Source of the DNA: Micromonospora lutea | GTDB lineage: Bacteria; Actinomycetota; Actinomycetes; Mycobacteriales; Micromonosporaceae | Assembly (NCBI RefSeq): GCF_016863535.1 | Contig: NZ_BOPB01000013.1 | Location: 248,001-312,000, forward strand | Length of the DNA stretch: 64,000 nucleotides | Reading direction: 5' to 3' | Part shown: piece by piece, positions 22,841-31,897 of the stretch | Layout of the letters: each line of letters starts with the position of its first letter | Numbering within the stretch: position 1 is the first letter of the stretch | Notes under the pieces: model-generated | What the model saw: only the letters and a program-made list of their open reading frames with translations | Told to the model about the DNA's origin: nothing | Databases searched by the model: none | Translations under genes and position numbers: made by a program

Positions 22841-25042
22841 GTGTCAGACAGGGCAGCGCGGCTCGCGTCACACAGGTCGTCGGGTGACCCCGTCCACGAC
22901 CAGGCGCAGCTGCTGGCGTGGCGACGCCGCGCTCTGGACCAACAGTTGCCCGCGGCGGCATTTCCGGCGGGTACGAGCGCGCCCTCGCTGGTCTACCTGT
23001 GCGCCGCGATGTTCATCGTCGTCGCAGCCGTCCTCGGGTTCGCGGTCAACGCACAGCGAGGGGTGCTGCCGGCCGTCGTCGACTCGCAGCGCGACATCGT
23101 GTCCAAGCTCGTGTCGAGCATCCGCCTGGACGTCGGCACCCGACGGGACGAACTGACCCGGATGGTCCAGGCGCGCGGTGAGATGACCGACGCCGACCTG
23201 CTGAGCAAAGTGATCACCGATGGTCGCAACATCAGCGGAGCCTCGGTCGTGGAGACCGGGACGCGGCGCGTGGTCGCTGCCAAGGGTGCCGGGTTGCCGC
23301 TCGATCTGCTGCCTGCGGAACTGCCGATTGGCACCGCGATCGCGGTCACCGACGCCGACGGGCCGCTGCTGATCTACGGGATCGCGCTGGACGAAACCCG
23401 GGCGCTGCTGGCGACGCAGCCGGTCACGATGCGCAACCTTCGGCTGAATCCCGACGCCGGGCACGGTATCCATACCGTCACCTCGGACGGCACCATCAGC
23501 CTGATGCAGGGCGCAAACGCGGTCGAACCCGCGCACCTGCCAACGGTGTTCCACGGCTTGGCCAGCTCCGACTCCCGACAGAGCCGGCAGGTCATCGTCA
23601 AGGAGTGGTCGGATCGTCGACTACTCGTCACTTCCGCACCGGTGGGCGACACCGGCCTGGTGATCGTTTCGCTGCTCACCTCGAAGGTCAGCACCGGGAC
23701 ATCGTTGATCAAGGGCTTGGTGTTGGGACTCAGCCTGCTCGTCGTCGCCCTACTGAGCTTCTGGATCATGCGTTTGTCGCTGGTGCGGCCGGTCCGGACC
23801 TTGCTGAACCAGGCCAAGGCCGACGCGTGCGGTGCGGTCACGGCGAATCGGCGCAAGCTACGGATCAGGGAGGCACACCGGGTCGCTCGGGCGTTGGCAC
23901 TGACCTCCGGCGACCGCTACCCGTCCGACAAACGCTGGCGACCGACAGTGCTGCAGGGGCTCAGCGTCGCATTGGCAGTGGCGTTTCTCTGGCCGATGGG
24001 AGCCGTCGTGGTGGCCCTCCAGGCCGCCGAACCCACGATCCCGGTGCAATTGCTACGCGACGAGGAGAGTCGCGTCGAAGAGGCCAGCAACGCGCTCGGC
24101 AATCTGCTCGACGGTGGCCTGGCCACCGTCTCCCGGGTTTCGTACGGCGTGAACGTGTCGGACCTGCCGAAGGTAGCCGAAAGGCTCGACCGTGAAGTGG
24201 GCACCGAACCGCGGTTGCGGTCGCTCTACCTCGTGGACCGCGACGGCACGGTGCTGGCAAGTGCTGGCCGGAAGCCACTGCGTACCGTCCAGCCTCTGCC
24301 CGGCGAGGTCGGCATCCACCTCGACGGGACGGTGGACCGGCTGCCCGTGGTGTACGCCTACCGACAGATGACCGATGGTTACGCGATCGTCGGCGAATAC
24401 GACCCCGACCGCCTGCTTGGCCAGGTCCGCCGGGTCAATGGCCGGGCAAGGGTGGTCGACGCCGAGCTGAGGACGATCCTGGACTCTGAGGGATTCCGTG
24501 CCTTCCAGCCGTTGCAGGGTGACCTGGCGAGGCAAGCCGCTGTGGAGGCTCTGCCCGGTGTCACGGTCGGCCGGTCGCAGACCGCCGACGGTGACCCGGC
24601 GTTGGTTGCCGCCGCGGGACTGACCACACCGGCAACGGTGACCCACCTCGAATGGGCGGTCGTGATCGAGCAGGATGTGGCCGGGCTGCGGCTGCCGGAG
24701 CTCATCGAGGGGCGTTGGATGCTGCTGACCGCCGGCGCGGTCGCGGGTATCGCCTTGCTCACCCACGCGTGGCAACTCTTCATCTTCGTCCGGCCGCTGC
24801 GTCGGCTGGCCTACTTCGCCGACCGGATGAGCGACGGAACCATCGAGCTGCCGGTGCCACCACAGCGACACGACGACATCGGAGCAATCGCGATGTGCCT
24901 GGAAATCTGCCGGCAGGTGCGTCACACCGGCTCCGCCCGCTTCGGTGGAGCGCTGCGCCTTCGTGGTGGCGGCGCGGACCGTACCACGGTCCTGCCGCGA
25001 GCTCGATCGGCGGCGGCCGGCAGCCGTGGGACGAAGGGCTGA
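22841..25042 (+). CDS. Large membrane protein with two extracytoplasmic sensor-like regions and C-terminal HAMP, no output domain
   Basis: A 733-residue product; GTG 22841 has GGAAGG nine bases upstream. The topology reads as two sensor units in tandem. First comes a TM at ~55-75 (LCAAMFIVVAAVLGFAV), an extracytoplasmic region and a TM near 290-315 (LVLGLSLLVVALLSFWIM). A cytoplasmic spacer is followed by a TM near 375, a second extracytoplasmic CACHE-like region (SLYLVDRDGTVLASAG), a TM near 635 (LTAGAVAGIALLTHAW), and a HAMP segment (RPLRRLAYFADRMSDG). Nothing like a kinase, cyclase or chemotaxis output follows. It lies 2 bp upstream of pgsB, so a role in controlling polymer synthesis is inferred. 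Confidence 0.7.
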   Translation: MSDRAARLASHRSSGDPVHDQAQLLAWRRRALDQQLPAAAFPAGTSAPSLVYLCAAMFIVVAAVLGFAVNAQRGVLPAVVDSQRDIVSKLVSSIRLDVGTRRDELTRMVQARGEMTDADLLSKVITDGRNISGASVVETGTRRVVAAKGAGLPLDLLPAELPIGTAIAVTDADGPLLIYGIALDETRALLATQPVTMRNLRLNPDAGHGIHTVTSDGTISLMQGANAVEPAHLPTVFHGLASSDSRQSRQVIVKEWSDRRLLVTSAPVGDTGLVIVSLLTSKVSTGTSLIKGLVLGLSLLVVALLSFWIMRLSLVRPVRTLLNQAKADACGAVTANRRKLRIREAHRVARALALTSGDRYPSDKRWRPTVLQGLSVALAVAFLWPMGAVVVALQAAEPTIPVQLLRDEESRVEEASNALGNLLDGGLATVSRVSYGVNVSDLPKVAERLDREVGTEPRLRSLYLVDRDGTVLASAGRKPLRTVQPLPGEVGIHLDGTVDRLPVVYAYRQMTDGYAIVGEYDPDRLLGQVRRVNGRARVVDAELRTILDSEGFRAFQPLQGDLARQAAVEALPGVTVGRSQTADGDPALVAAAGLTTPATVTHLEWAVVIEQDVAGLRLPELIEGRWMLLTAGAVAGIALLTHAWQLFIFVRPLRRLAYFADRMSDGTIELPVPPQRHDDIGAIAMCLEICRQVRHTGSARFGGALRLRGGGADRTTVLPRARSAAAGSRGTKG

Positions 25043-25044
25043 TC

Positions 25045-26322
25045 GTGTTCTACCTATACACCGTCTACGGATTGTGCTGCCTCGCGTTGCTGGTCGCCGG
25101 GGTGATCGAGCAGCGCAACCACTACCGCAACTTGAAGATCATCCCGCACCGGGTGCTCGTCAACGGAATCCGCGGCAAGAGCTCCATCACCCGACTCTGC
25201 GCCGGAGCACTGCGGGGTGGTGGCAAGGTCGTGGTGGCCAAGACCACGGGTACCGCAGCCCGGTTCATCTTTCCGGACGCCAGCGAGGAACCGGTGCACC
25301 GGAAGTTCGGTATCGCCAACGTCGTGGAGCAGATCGGCATCGTACGCCGCGCTGCGGTCTACCATCCGGACGCTCTGGTGATCGAGTGCATGGCGGTGAT
25401 GCCGGCACTTCAGGAGATCAACCAGAGCAAGTTGATCAGGTCGAACATCGGTGTGCTGTGCAACGTCCGCGAGGACCATCTGGCCGAGATGGGGCCCACT
25501 CTGGACGACGTGGCCCGGTCTCTGAGCCGTTCCATGCCCGAGGGTGGCGTCTGCATCACCGCCGAGAAGGAACGCCTGGCGATCCTGGAGAAGGAGGCGG
25601 CCAAGCGGAACTGCCGGTTGCTCGCGGTCGATCCCGAGTCGGTGACCGACCAGGAGATGGCGGGCTTCGGTTGGATCACATTCAAGGAGAACGTGGCGAT
25701 CGCACTCGCCGTGGCCGAGCAACTCGGTGTCGATCGCCGCAGTGCCCTCGCCGGGATGTGGGCGGCGCCGCCCGACCCGGGTGTGCTCTCCGTTGCCCGT
25801 GTCCTCTATCGGGACAAGCGAGTCCGGTTCGCCAACATCTTCGCCGCCAACGATCCGGAATCCACGTACATGAACATTCAGCAGCTCGAAAAGCAGCAGC
25901 TCATCACCCGGCCGTTGACGATGGTGATCAATTGCCGACCGGATCGGATGGAGCGTAACGGGCAGATGGGTACGCTTGCCGGCCGCGTGCGACCGCAGCG
26001 CGTCGTACTGATCGGCGAGATGACCCGCAGCGCCCGGGTCAACGTGCCGGCGGAGCTTCAGGGTCAGGTGGTCGACCTGGGCGGAAAGCTTCCGCCTGAG
26101 CGGCTGATCAGCGAGGTGATGGCGGCCACCGCGCCGGACGGGTCGGTGGTCGCCGTCGGTAACATCCACGGCCAGGGTGAGGTCCTGCTGCACGAACTGG
26201 CGGCCCTGCCGAGCTGGGAGCCACAGGCCCGTACCCGCGCCGAATCGATGCTGCGTATGCCGAGCACTCCCGGGTTCGACGTGGACGCCAAGACCGTCTT
26301 CCTGGGAGGAGTCCGCCGATGA
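25045..26322 (+). CDS. pgsB: Poly-gamma-glutamate synthase PgsB/CapB
   Basis: It is the ATP-dependent amide ligase of poly-gamma-glutamate synthesis, related to Mur ligases. The 425-residue product starts at GTG 25045, 2 bp after the preceding stop. An N-terminal membrane helix (YTVYGLCCLALLVAGVI) precedes the P-loop GIRGKSSITRL and a second conserved stretch KTTGTAARFI. Later motifs are NVREDHLAEMG and NIFAANDPES. It joins pgsC through an ATGA overlap. The length is close to the ~400 residues of Bacillus PgsB. Confidence 0.9.
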   Translation: MFYLYTVYGLCCLALLVAGVIEQRNHYRNLKIIPHRVLVNGIRGKSSITRLCAGALRGGGKVVVAKTTGTAARFIFPDASEEPVHRKFGIANVVEQIGIVRRAAVYHPDALVIECMAVMPALQEINQSKLIRSNIGVLCNVREDHLAEMGPTLDDVARSLSRSMPEGGVCITAEKERLAILEKEAAKRNCRLLAVDPESVTDQEMAGFGWITFKENVAIALAVAEQLGVDRRSALAGMWAAPPDPGVLSVARVLYRDKRVRFANIFAANDPESTYMNIQQLEKQQLITRPLTMVINCRPDRMERNGQMGTLAGRVRPQRVVLIGEMTRSARVNVPAELQGQVVDLGGKLPPERLISEVMAATAPDGSVVAVGNIHGQGEVLLHELAALPSWEPQARTRAESMLRMPSTPGFDVDAKTVFLGGVRR

Positions 26323-26804
26323 CGTTCGGAGGAGAACTGAGCGCCCAGCTCGCGACCGCCTGTCTGGGTATCGGCCTGGTCTTCGCGCTGCTGTGCTACC
26401 TGACCACCAACCTTTCGCCCGGCGGCATGATCACGCCGGGCTGGATCGCTCTGGCGCTGATCGAAGATCCGCTACAGGCTGGCGTGATCGTGGTGATGAC
26501 GGTGGTCACGTACGCACTCACGCGGCTGATGCAGCGCATGGTGATTCTCTACGGCAAGCGCCTCTTCGCGGCGATCGTGCTGCTCAGCGTCTTCCTTCAG
26601 ATGACGCTCTTCGTTGTCGTGCAGAATGACCTACCGTTGCTCTTCGCGCATCAGACGCTGGGCTTCGTGGCTCCGGGCCTGATCGCCTATCAGCTCGTGC
26701 GGCAGCCACCGAAGGCGACCGTCGTGGCCACCATCATGGTCACCGCCATCACCTACGGCGTGGCACTCAGCGGTGTGGTGGCCGGCTTCGTGCCGGTCAC
26801 CTGA
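26319..26804 (+). CDS. pgsC: Poly-gamma-glutamate biosynthesis protein PgsC/CapC
   Basis: A 161-residue integral membrane protein with about four to five hydrophobic helices and the conserved loop TTNLSPGGMITPGWIAL. PgsC pairs with PgsB as the synthase core. Start ATG overlaps the pgsB stop (ATGA), so the two are made in equal amounts. Length and topology match Bacillus PgsC. Confidence 0.9.
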   Translation: MTFGGELSAQLATACLGIGLVFALLCYLTTNLSPGGMITPGWIALALIEDPLQAGVIVVMTVVTYALTRLMQRMVILYGKRLFAAIVLLSVFLQMTLFVVVQNDLPLLFAHQTLGFVAPGLIAYQLVRQPPKATVVATIMVTAITYGVALSGVVAGFVPVT

Positions 26805-26826
26805 GACCTGACAGATGAGGACAGGC

Positions 26827-27873
26827 ATGGATTACCGGACGTACTCCGGCAGCCAGGCGGTGCTGATGGTCGTCGCCGTCTTCACCCTCCTGATCGGTGG
26901 CGGCACCTTCACCTACGTCGCGGCCCGGCAGGCCACGCCGACTCCGATCGAGCTGAGTATCGGTGCCCAGGTCGTGCAGGCCGCGACCCCGGTGGCCGCC
27001 GGGCTCCGTTACGTTCGGCTCACCGAACCGGACCGGACGCAGGTGCTCGACGACCAAGGGGAAACCGTTGCCATCATGACCGACGGCTCCCGTACGGTGC
27101 ACCTGATCGGCCCGAAGCGGACCTTCGCCGAACCTCGATTCACCAAGGCCAAGCTGCACACCGAGTTCTGGGTACGGTTGGCGCCCCGACCGTGGCGGGA
27201 CGGCGCGGAAACCGAGAAGTGGTTCGTGGACTGGTTCGCCAAGGCGCGCGACGACCGCTCGCCGGACGTGCTGGCGGTGGCCCGGGAATACACCTACCTG
27301 GGTAAGCCGAAGAAGGACCGGGAAGGGCGGCAGTATTCGGGGGACGCCGCCTTCGGGCCGCTCTCCGACATCGACCCGGATGGTCGAGCGGAGAACTCCG
27401 ACTTCTACGACTATCTGGGGATCTCCTGGAGCTTTCCCGATAAGCAGGAGAAGCCGCACCCCGACCACTACCTCAGCCTGGACTGCTCCGGCTTCCTCCG
27501 GATGGTCTACGGCTACCGAATGGGGTTTCCGCTGCTCGGCACCAACAACGCGGGCCCCGGACTGCCGCGTCGGTCGACCGCGATGGCAGCGGTCGGCCCC
27601 GGTACGTTGTTGATGCCGAACACCGGTAAGCGGGCCCGCGAGCTGGATCGCCTACTCCCCGGCGACCTGCTCTTCTTCAACGCCGGACCGGTGCAGGGAG
27701 CGAACATCGAACACTCCGGCATCTACCTCGGAGTCGATGACCGAGGGCATCATCGCTTCATCTCGAGCCGTACCACGGCAAACGGACCGACCATGGGTGA
27801 CCTTGGTGGGGAATCCATCCTCGATGGCACCGGCTACTGGGCGCTGCGCTGGCGCACCGCCCGCCGCGTGTGA
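26827..27873 (+). CDS. Membrane-anchored NlpC/P60-type peptidase of the poly-gamma-glutamate cluster
   Basis: The product is 348 residues from ATG 26827 (GAGGACAGG upstream; ATG 26815 is less well placed). An N-terminal membrane anchor (LMVVAVFTLLIGGGTFTYV) leads to an extracellular region and a C-terminal NlpC/P60 domain. The nucleophile Cys lies in LSLDCSGFLRMVYGYRMG, the His in NIEHSGIYLGVDD, and a polar third residue near HRFISSR. Such peptidases cleave gamma-D-glutamyl bonds. Placed last in the pgs operon, it probably trims or releases the polymer, or links it to the wall, like PgdS or CapD in other bacteria. That role is inference. Confidence 0.78.
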   Translation: MDYRTYSGSQAVLMVVAVFTLLIGGGTFTYVAARQATPTPIELSIGAQVVQAATPVAAGLRYVRLTEPDRTQVLDDQGETVAIMTDGSRTVHLIGPKRTFAEPRFTKAKLHTEFWVRLAPRPWRDGAETEKWFVDWFAKARDDRSPDVLAVAREYTYLGKPKKDREGRQYSGDAAFGPLSDIDPDGRAENSDFYDYLGISWSFPDKQEKPHPDHYLSLDCSGFLRMVYGYRMGFPLLGTNNAGPGLPRRSTAMAAVGPGTLLMPNTGKRARELDRLLPGDLLFFNAGPVQGANIEHSGIYLGVDDRGHHRFISSRTTANGPTMGDLGGESILDGTGYWALRWRTARRV

Positions 27874-27895
27874 CCGACCATCGCGACCATCCGGC

Positions 27896-28819
27896 TCATC
27901 CGTCGGTCAGCTGCGCTGCCATCGCCGCCACCACCCGATCGCTGGCCGCTGCGTCGCGCCGGACGGTCCAGCTCAGCTCCAGGTGAACGAAGACCCCGTC
28001 GTCGTCCGCCGCAGCCCGCCCCTGCTGATTGGTCCGGCCCTCGAGCTGCCCGCACCGCCGCTCCCAGACACGGCAGGTGCGCAGGTTCAGGTCGGACAGT
28101 TCGTCGGCGATCCGGCTGGCCAGTTTGTTGGTCGGTGCCGAGCCGGTGGACACCACGGCGTCGGAGGTCGGCAGGTTGCGGTCGGCGAAACCGTGCAACT
28201 GGATCTGCGACAGGCCAGCCGCCCCGAGTGTCACCGCCAGCACGTGGAAGAGTGACCGGTCGTTGTGCGCGACATCGGCGGCTCCCTCGGCGGCCTGCCG
28301 GTGCGCTCCGGCGACGAGCAGGATGCTGCCCGGCACCCGACGTTGCAGCGCCAACCCGAGTTTCTCGGTGTTGATGTCGAAGCCGGGGTGCGGCACTTCG
28401 ATCACGGTACGCGCGGCAGCGGTCCGGTCGACCAGGATCACGCCCCAGGTTCTGCGGTCGGAGCCGTCGGCGAGATACAGGCTGCATGCTCGGCCGGTGG
28501 CCGGATCGACGCCGTGGTGCGCGGCGAAACCGAGCCCCTTGAGGAGTGGATCGGCCTCACCGGCGCGGCCCGGCGTCGAGAGCAGTGCGCGGGCCGCGCG
28601 GCGGGCCGCCGACCTCTCCCGCTGATCCGGGTCGCGGTAGTCGCCGTTCGGCGAGAGGCTCTTGGTGAGTTGAGCAATCACGGTGTCCGGATCGAGATCC
28701 GCAGCTGATTGCGGAGCCGGCCGGCTGGGGCTGCATGCTGTGGTTCCGAGCAGGGCGGCTCCCGCCGCGGTCGCCAGGAGGTCCCGTCGGGTCGGGGCAA
28801 CCGTGGGCGATCTGCGCAT
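27896..28819 (-). CDS. Exported lipoprotein of unknown function, hydrolase-like motifs
   Basis: The product is 307 residues. The N-terminus has a twin-arginine-type signal (TRRDLLATAAGAALLGTTAC) ending in a lipobox, so it is likely Tat-exported and lipidated. The core shows VIEVPHPGFDINTEKLGLAL, LLVAGAHRQA and DVAHNDRSLFHVLAV. The His/Asp/Glu/His spacing is reminiscent of zinc-dependent amidohydrolases or carboxypeptidases, but I cannot assign a family. It is convergent with the pgs cluster (23 bp between stops), so a link to poly-gamma-glutamate turnover is only positional. Confidence 0.6.
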   Translation of the reverse strand: MRRSPTVAPTRRDLLATAAGAALLGTTACSPSRPAPQSAADLDPDTVIAQLTKSLSPNGDYRDPDQRERSAARRAARALLSTPGRAGEADPLLKGLGFAAHHGVDPATGRACSLYLADGSDRRTWGVILVDRTAAARTVIEVPHPGFDINTEKLGLALQRRVPGSILLVAGAHRQAAEGAADVAHNDRSLFHVLAVTLGAAGLSQIQLHGFADRNLPTSDAVVSTGSAPTNKLASRIADELSDLNLRTCRVWERRCGQLEGRTNQQGRAAADDDGVFVHLELSWTVRRDAAASDRVVAAMAAQLTDG

Positions 28820-28888
28820 CCGTGCAGGCTATCGCTGTTCGTCCCTGACGACCGGTTTGGGTCGGCGTACGACGGGAAGTCGTTACCC

Positions 28889-29740
28889 GTGCGAGCTTTG
28901 TTGACGAAAATCGAGCAAGCTTCCGGACTCGACCGGTTCGGTGACCGGTTGCAGCAGGCGGTGCAGGGGGTGCTGCGCCCACAGCGGGTCCGCGACCTGC
29001 TGCACGGCGTCTGGCTTGGCCATCCACTGCATCCGGCGATGGTGCAACTGCCGGTCGGCTCGTGGATCAGCGCGGCCGTGCTGGACCTGATGCCCGGCCA
29101 ACGGAGAGCCGCCACCACCCTGACCGCGGTCGGCACGCTGAGCGCGCTGCCGGCGGCGGTCGCCGGGCTCAACGACTGGGCGGGGCTCTCCCGTGACCAA
29201 CGTCGGGTCGGCCTGGTGCACGCCGCGTCGAACTCCGTCGGGTTGGCGCTGTACGGCGCCTCGCTGGCCGCGCGCCTGTCCGGCCGGCACGGACTCGGGC
29301 GCACCCTCGGTTGGCTCGGGCTCAGCGCCGCCGGTGCCGGCGCGTACCTCGGTGGGCACCTGGCGTACAAGCAGGGTGCCCAGGTGAACGTGAGCGTCTC
29401 CGACCTGCATCTGATCAGCGAAGGCTGGCATCCGGTCGCGGAGATGACGAGCCTGCCGCAGCGGGAACTCGTCACCCGCAAGGTCGACGACGTGTCGGTG
29501 ATCCTCTACCGGCACGGCGACGAGGTGACCGTCATGCTGGAGCGCTGCCCGCACCAGAGTGGCCCGCTCGGCGAGGGCGAGGTACGCGAGATCGACGGGC
29601 ACGCGTGCGTGGTGTGCCCGTGGCACGGCAGCACCTTCCGGCTCAACGGCGGTGAGGTGGTGCACGGCCCGTCCCCGAACGACCAGCAGATCCTACCGAC
29701 TCGGATCGTCGACGGCCGCCTGGAGGCCAGACTGCCCTGA
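28889..29740 (+). CDS. DUF2231 membrane domain fused to Rieske [2Fe-2S] domain
   Basis: The product is 283 residues from GTG 28889. Residues ~40-170 form the four-helix DUF2231 membrane region (LGHPLHPAMVQLPVGSW, AVAGLNDWAGLS, GAGAYLGGHLAY). Residues ~180-283 form a Rieske ferredoxin-like domain with cluster motifs CPHQSGPLG and CPWHGSTF (Cys-x-His and Cys-x-x-His). It probably moves electrons at the inner face of the membrane; the redox partner is unknown. Confidence 0.85.
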   Translation: MRALLTKIEQASGLDRFGDRLQQAVQGVLRPQRVRDLLHGVWLGHPLHPAMVQLPVGSWISAAVLDLMPGQRRAATTLTAVGTLSALPAAVAGLNDWAGLSRDQRRVGLVHAASNSVGLALYGASLAARLSGRHGLGRTLGWLGLSAAGAGAYLGGHLAYKQGAQVNVSVSDLHLISEGWHPVAEMTSLPQRELVTRKVDDVSVILYRHGDEVTVMLERCPHQSGPLGEGEVREIDGHACVVCPWHGSTFRLNGGEVVHGPSPNDQQILPTRIVDGRLEARLP

Positions 29741-29804
29741 CCCGGCATTCGGTCGGACGCCCTTGCGCTGAGTGGTCCCGGCCGCCACGGTCCTGCCTGA
29801 ACCG

Positions 29805-31007
29805 TCAGTCCTTGCGGTGTCGGCCCACGGGCAACTCGCGAGGCACGTGAACGGGCGGGTGGTGTCGGGTGCCGGCGCGGGACACGGTTGGGCGGCGACG
29901 CAGGCCGAGCACCGCGCCGATCTGCGCGCCGACGATGCTGGCCACGGCCAGCACGGCGGAGACGGCGAGCGGACGGTTCACCCGGTCGGGTTCGCCGGCT
30001 CGGGCCGCACCCACCGTCACGACCGGCGGATGGTCGTCCGGCGTCTCATCGCGCGGCGGCTCCGGCTGCCGCCCTTCGGGACTGGCCGGCGCGGGCGTGG
30101 CCGAACCAGGCCGGTCCGTCACGCCACCGGGTTGTTCCGTCGAGCCGCCCGGCAGTTCCACCGTCTCGCCGGGCCGTTGCACCGCCTCGCCCGGCTTGGC
30201 CGGTGCGGGGCGGGTCTGCTCGGTGCGCTCCGGGCCGGGCGTCGGCCGGGGCTTCGGCGCGACCAGCCGGCCGGTGGCGTGTGGCCGGGAACCCTGGTCG
30301 TGCGCCTCCTGGGGAAGTTTGATGAGCTGGCCGGGACGGATCCGGTCCGGGTCACGCAGCTTGTTGAGCGCGGCCAGGCGATGATAGTCGTCGAAGTCGT
30401 CGAGGTACCGGTCGGCGACCCCGCCGAGGTAGTCGCCCTTGGCGACCCGGTAGACCGGCGCGTCGGTGGAGGTGTCGCCGCTCTCCGCCGCCCGCGTGGC
30501 CGTCGTCGTCGGTCCGGCCGCCATGGCGACCACCGCCGGTCCGGTCGCCGCTGGGGCCGACACCGCGGGTGCCGTCACCGGCGCGTACGCCGGGGCGGCG
30601 TACGCCGTGGTTGCGGCGGTGGCGGCGGGGCTGGCGGCGAGGATCAGCGCGACCGACCCGACCAGCGCGGCGGCGGCCCGCTGCTGCCGGCCCATGCCGG
30701 GCAGCCGGGGAGCGGGCCGGTCCAACGCCTGGGCACCCAGCTCCACGAGGACCGAGAGGGCGAAGGTGGCCCAGCCGAACCAGCCGGCGATGGCCAACGC
30801 CCGGAGGAAGAGTTGCCCATCGTCGCGGCTGGTCAGCGTGGTACCGATCTCCCCGAGCGTGGGTACGTGGTCGGGGAGCGGGTTGCCGGCGAAGGCCAGC
30901 AGCGCGATCGGGCCGCCGACCAGCAGGCCGATCAGCGCGATCAGCGCACCGAACCCGGTCAGCACCCGACCGACCCGCCGTACGGCGGTGCCACCCGATG
31001 CGGCCAT
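29805..31007 (-). CDS. LysM-domain membrane protein at the end of the tad locus
   Basis: The product is 400 residues from ATG 31007. Two N-terminal membrane helices (VLTGFGALIALIGLLVGGPIA; FLRALAIAGWFGWATFALSV) and a third near 115 are followed by an Ala/Pro/Thr linker. A LysM module (~residues 187-232) reads YRVAKGDYLGGVADRYL, LNKLRDPDRIRPGQLIKLP. A long Pro/Glu-rich region and a C-terminal membrane helix complete it. LysM binds N-acetylglucosamine glycan, so it may anchor or guide the pilus through peptidoglycan. It starts 16 bp after the last tad pilin-like gene. Confidence 0.8.
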   Translation of the reverse strand: MAASGGTAVRRVGRVLTGFGALIALIGLLVGGPIALLAFAGNPLPDHVPTLGEIGTTLTSRDDGQLFLRALAIAGWFGWATFALSVLVELGAQALDRPAPRLPGMGRQQRAAAALVGSVALILAASPAATAATTAYAAPAYAPVTAPAVSAPAATGPAVVAMAAGPTTTATRAAESGDTSTDAPVYRVAKGDYLGGVADRYLDDFDDYHRLAALNKLRDPDRIRPGQLIKLPQEAHDQGSRPHATGRLVAPKPRPTPGPERTEQTRPAPAKPGEAVQRPGETVELPGGSTEQPGGVTDRPGSATPAPASPEGRQPEPPRDETPDDHPPVVTVGAARAGEPDRVNRPLAVSAVLAVASIVGAQIGAVLGLRRRPTVSRAGTRHHPPVHVPRELPVGRHRKD

Positions 31008-31022
31008 GGCTACCTTCCTTCC

Positions 31023-31448
31023 CTAGGGAGCCCCGGTCAGCGCCCGTGCGGTCGCCTCACCGGAGACGGTGACGGTGTTGGAGAAGCCGAGCAGGCCGAG
31101 CATTGCCCGGTCATAGGTGACCTCGACGCGTACCCGGATCAGGGTTTCGCCGTCGACCACCGGGAAGGTCACGGTGTGATCGCTGGCCCCGGCGGTGGCG
31201 AGGTAGTCCCGAACGGCACTGCGAGCCTGGCGGCGGTTGATCCGTTTGGGCCCGCCCTCGATGGCGGTGGCCCGGTCGATGGCCTGGCCGCCGGCGCGGG
31301 CCGCCTCGGCGGCCAGGTTCTCGGCGCGTTGCAGCGACCGGAGCTGACCGGCGCCGTCGAAGGCCATGCCGATGATGGCGAGTACCCCGACCAGAGCCAC
31401 GGCCAGGAAGATGCTCACCCGACCCGCGTCACCGCGCCCGGCCCTCAT
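31023..31448 (-). CDS. TadG-like pilus assembly protein
   Basis: A 141-residue product with one N-terminal hydrophobic helix after a short basic stretch (RGDAGRVSIFLAVALVGVLAIIG). The remaining exported domain resembles other TadE/TadG minor pilin-like proteins of actinobacteria. Its start overlaps the previous stop (ATGA at 31445-31448). It probably caps or initiates the Flp pilus. Confidence 0.75.
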   Translation of the reverse strand: MRAGRGDAGRVSIFLAVALVGVLAIIGMAFDGAGQLRSLQRAENLAAEAARAGGQAIDRATAIEGGPKRINRRQARSAVRDYLATAGASDHTVTFPVVDGETLIRVRVEVTYDRAMLGLLGFSNTVTVSGEATARALTGAP

Positions 31449-31897
31449 CCCCGGCTCCGGTAGCGGTCCAGCGGTGAGGTGAACGACGCGGTGAGCCGCT
31501 GCCCGTTCGGCATGGTCAGCGCCGGAAGTCTGATGTCGGCGTAGGAGACGGTGCAGGCGATCTCGACGGTGACCGTGGCCTCCTGCCCGATGGCGCTGCC
31601 GAACGCCTGGTCGAAGGTGGCCGAGCGCCCGCCGACCGAGCCGTCGAAGGTCACCTGCGGGGCGCTGGTGCAGGCCACACCCCGCCAGTCGAGCTGCTGA
31701 CGGGCCGCCTCCCGCGCCGCGTCGCGGGCAGCGGAGGCGTCCCGGGAGATTGAGGCGGCCCGGGCCGCGTCGTGTGCGGCGGCCTCCAGCGCCGCGCTGG
31801 CCACCGCGGTACGCCCGGCGACTCCACCGAGCACCATCATCGCCACGAAGGCCGGTGCCAGCACCGCCACCTCGATCGACACCGAACCCCGGCTCAT
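31445..31897 (-). CDS. TadE-like minor pilin
   Basis: A 150-residue protein opening MSRGSVSIEVAVLAPAFVAMM, the typical TadE prepilin segment (small residue, conserved Glu at +5, long hydrophobic helix). It has an exported domain with two Cys (ACTSAP, EIACTVSY) that may pair. ATGA overlap with the upstream TadE gene. Confidence 0.8.
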   Translation of the reverse strand: MSRGSVSIEVAVLAPAFVAMMVLGGVAGRTAVASAALEAAAHDAARAASISRDASAARDAAREAARQQLDWRGVACTSAPQVTFDGSVGGRSATFDQAFGSAIGQEATVTVEIACTVSYADIRLPALTMPNGQRLTASFTSPLDRYRSRG

